Source: Flavobacterium microcysteis | GTDB taxonomy: Bacteria; Bacteroidota; Bacteroidia; Flavobacteriales; Flavobacteriaceae | Direction of reading: 5' to 3' | DNA: 64,000 bases | NCBI RefSeq assembly: GCF_006385255.1 | Contig: NZ_VFJE01000055.1 | Span: 434,001-498,000 of the forward strand | Part shown: one piece after another, positions 63,196 to 64,000 of the stretch | Numbering within the stretch: position 1 is the first letter of the stretch | Layout: the number at the start of each line of letters is the position of its first letter | Program-made: the position numbers and the translations under genes | The notes under the pieces: model-generated | What the model was told of the DNA's origin: nothing | The model's input: only the letters and a program-made list of their open reading frames with translations | Database searches by the model: none

Positions 63196-64000
63196 ATGAA
63201 GAAAATCTTGTTTGCACTATTTGCTTTCGCATCTGTAAGTGCTGTCGGACAAACTAATAATTCATCAAGCGATACCATTCCTTTAGTTATCAATAGCCAA
63301 AATACAATCTATGTCAAGGCCGTTTTTAATAAAACCGATACTTTAAATCTGAATTTTGATACAGGCACGACAGAATTAGTACTGACAAACGATGTCATGA
63401 AAAACAAGTTGAAAGTCGCGCCTGAGCTTTATAATACATTTTACGATGTTAGAATAGGCAAGCATGATTACGCTACAAAAGTGTATGATGCTGAATTGAC
63501 CGGGCATGGTACTGATGGAAGATTTGGCTGGGATTTATTCAAAGGTAAATTCGTAGAGTTGAATTATAGTAAGAATATCATGGTGGTGTATTCTCAATTG
63601 CCTAAGTATGTTTTGAAAGACAATGCATTTTCAAAACTTGGAATTACTTTTTTTAAGGGACTTGTTTTTGTAGAAAGCAAAATTTCGCACGATGGAGTAG
63701 ACAATACGGCTTTATTTTTATTTGACTCAGGATATCAAAGAACAGCGATGCTTGACAATGATTTGCTCAAAGAAGGCAATTTTCCTACTGACAAGATGAA
63801 AGTGATAAAAAAAGTAATCATGAGAGGCGCACAAGGAAACGAGGTTCCAGTGATTACATCTGATTTACAGCTGCTGAAAATTGGAAAATATGAATTAAAA
63901 GATGTTCCTGTACAGCAAATCACATCAAATAAGCCATTACACGGAGCCAATATCCACATTCTTGGAAATGAAGTATTAAAAAGATTTGACACTTTTCTTG
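63196..64000 (+). CDS. Secreted pepsin/retropepsin-like protein, partial (runs off window end)
   Basis: The frame opens at 63196 and continues past the window edge (268 codons seen). A signal peptide (MKKILFALFAFASVSAVGQ) is followed by two Asp motifs in a retropepsin-like arrangement: Asp55-Thr-Gly in LNFDTGTTELVL and Asp177-Ser-Gly in FLFDSGYQRTAML, about 120 residues apart. This fits a single-chain aspartyl protease-like fold with two halves, a type found in Bacteroidota. It would act outside the inner membrane. The C-terminus and any sorting signal are not visible. Confidence 0.8.
   Translation, partial: MKKILFALFAFASVSAVGQTNNSSSDTIPLVINSQNTIYVKAVFNKTDTLNLNFDTGTTELVLTNDVMKNKLKVAPELYNTFYDVRIGKHDYATKVYDAELTGHGTDGRFGWDLFKGKFVELNYSKNIMVVYSQLPKYVLKDNAFSKLGITFFKGLVFVESKISHDGVDNTALFLFDSGYQRTAMLDNDLLKEGNFPTDKMKVIKKVIMRGAQGNEVPVITSDLQLLKIGKYELKDVPVQQITSNKPLHGANIHILGNEVLKRFDTFL

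Overview
The window looks like a chromosomal segment of a flavobacterium (Bacteroidota, probably Flavobacterium or a close relative). Evidence: low G+C; secreted proteins with type IX secretion (T9SS) C-terminal sorting domains; lipoproteins with Cys-Ser-Ser-Asp mature starts; a lipidated TamA-like barrel followed by TamB; Bacteroidota-type TAnnTTTG -7 boxes in front of many genes with little Shine-Dalgarno signal; and a trp operon in the order EGDCFBA. There are no phage, transposase or CRISPR genes.

Layout. 0.1-7.5 kb: outer-membrane assembly pair (TamA-like lipoprotein barrel and a 1700-residue TamB). 7.8-8.1 kb: small acidic protein. 8.2-14.8 kb: complete trp operon (trpE, G, D, C, F, B, A, minus strand), preceded by an unannotated leader peptide with three Trp codons in a row and a terminator hairpin, i.e. 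ribosome-mediated attenuation. 14.8-17.1 kb: a lipocalin-like lipoprotein, an SRPBCC protein and a small membrane protein. 17.06-17.57 kb: non-coding repeat island with a near-perfect 118-bp tandem duplication. 17.6-20.5 kb: three VOC-fold proteins and a DinB-like protein, divergent from a GlxA-type regulator. 20.5-27.6 kb: a PAS/GAF histidine kinase, CorA, a serine-hydrolase lipoprotein gene broken by one in-frame stop, DinB-like and DUF1801-like proteins, and two DUF6624-type paralogues. 27.6-31 kb: two large secreted proteins, one T9SS-sorted. 31-41.7 kb: alkylation-repair protein, DUF1772-like protein, cytochrome c, AraC regulator, an unusual aldehyde dehydrogenase, cytochrome bd oxidase (cydAB), a class V PLP enzyme, a lipid A-type acyltransferase and a rhomboid protease.

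41.9-44.4 kb: SIMPL protein, then an AT-rich two-gene cassette (153 and 226 aa, TAATG overlap) next to tRNA-Tyr; the second protein carries a PD-(D/E)xK-like nuclease signature. This is my best candidate for an undescribed system. 44.5-48 kb: TlpA-like thioredoxin lipoprotein and a CstB-like persulfide dioxygenase/rhodanese fusion with a TauE-type exporter (sulfide detoxification). 48-53.5 kb: a T9SS-exported endonuclease I and a PAS kinase/response-regulator pair. 53.5-56.6 kb: DUF3037 plus HipA-like kinase, DoxX, DinB and a tight chain of small genes ending in YchJ. 56.8-63 kb: lipoprotein, TPR histidine kinase with LuxR-type regulator, MFS exporter with divergent HxlR regulator, and an RhtA-like exporter. 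The window ends inside an aspartyl-protease-like gene.

Three copies of a long hairpin repeat with a conserved AATTATTTCA loop lie between genes at 84-126, 56623-56670 and 62005-62063. Functions are assigned from motifs and remembered family features; no database search was run.
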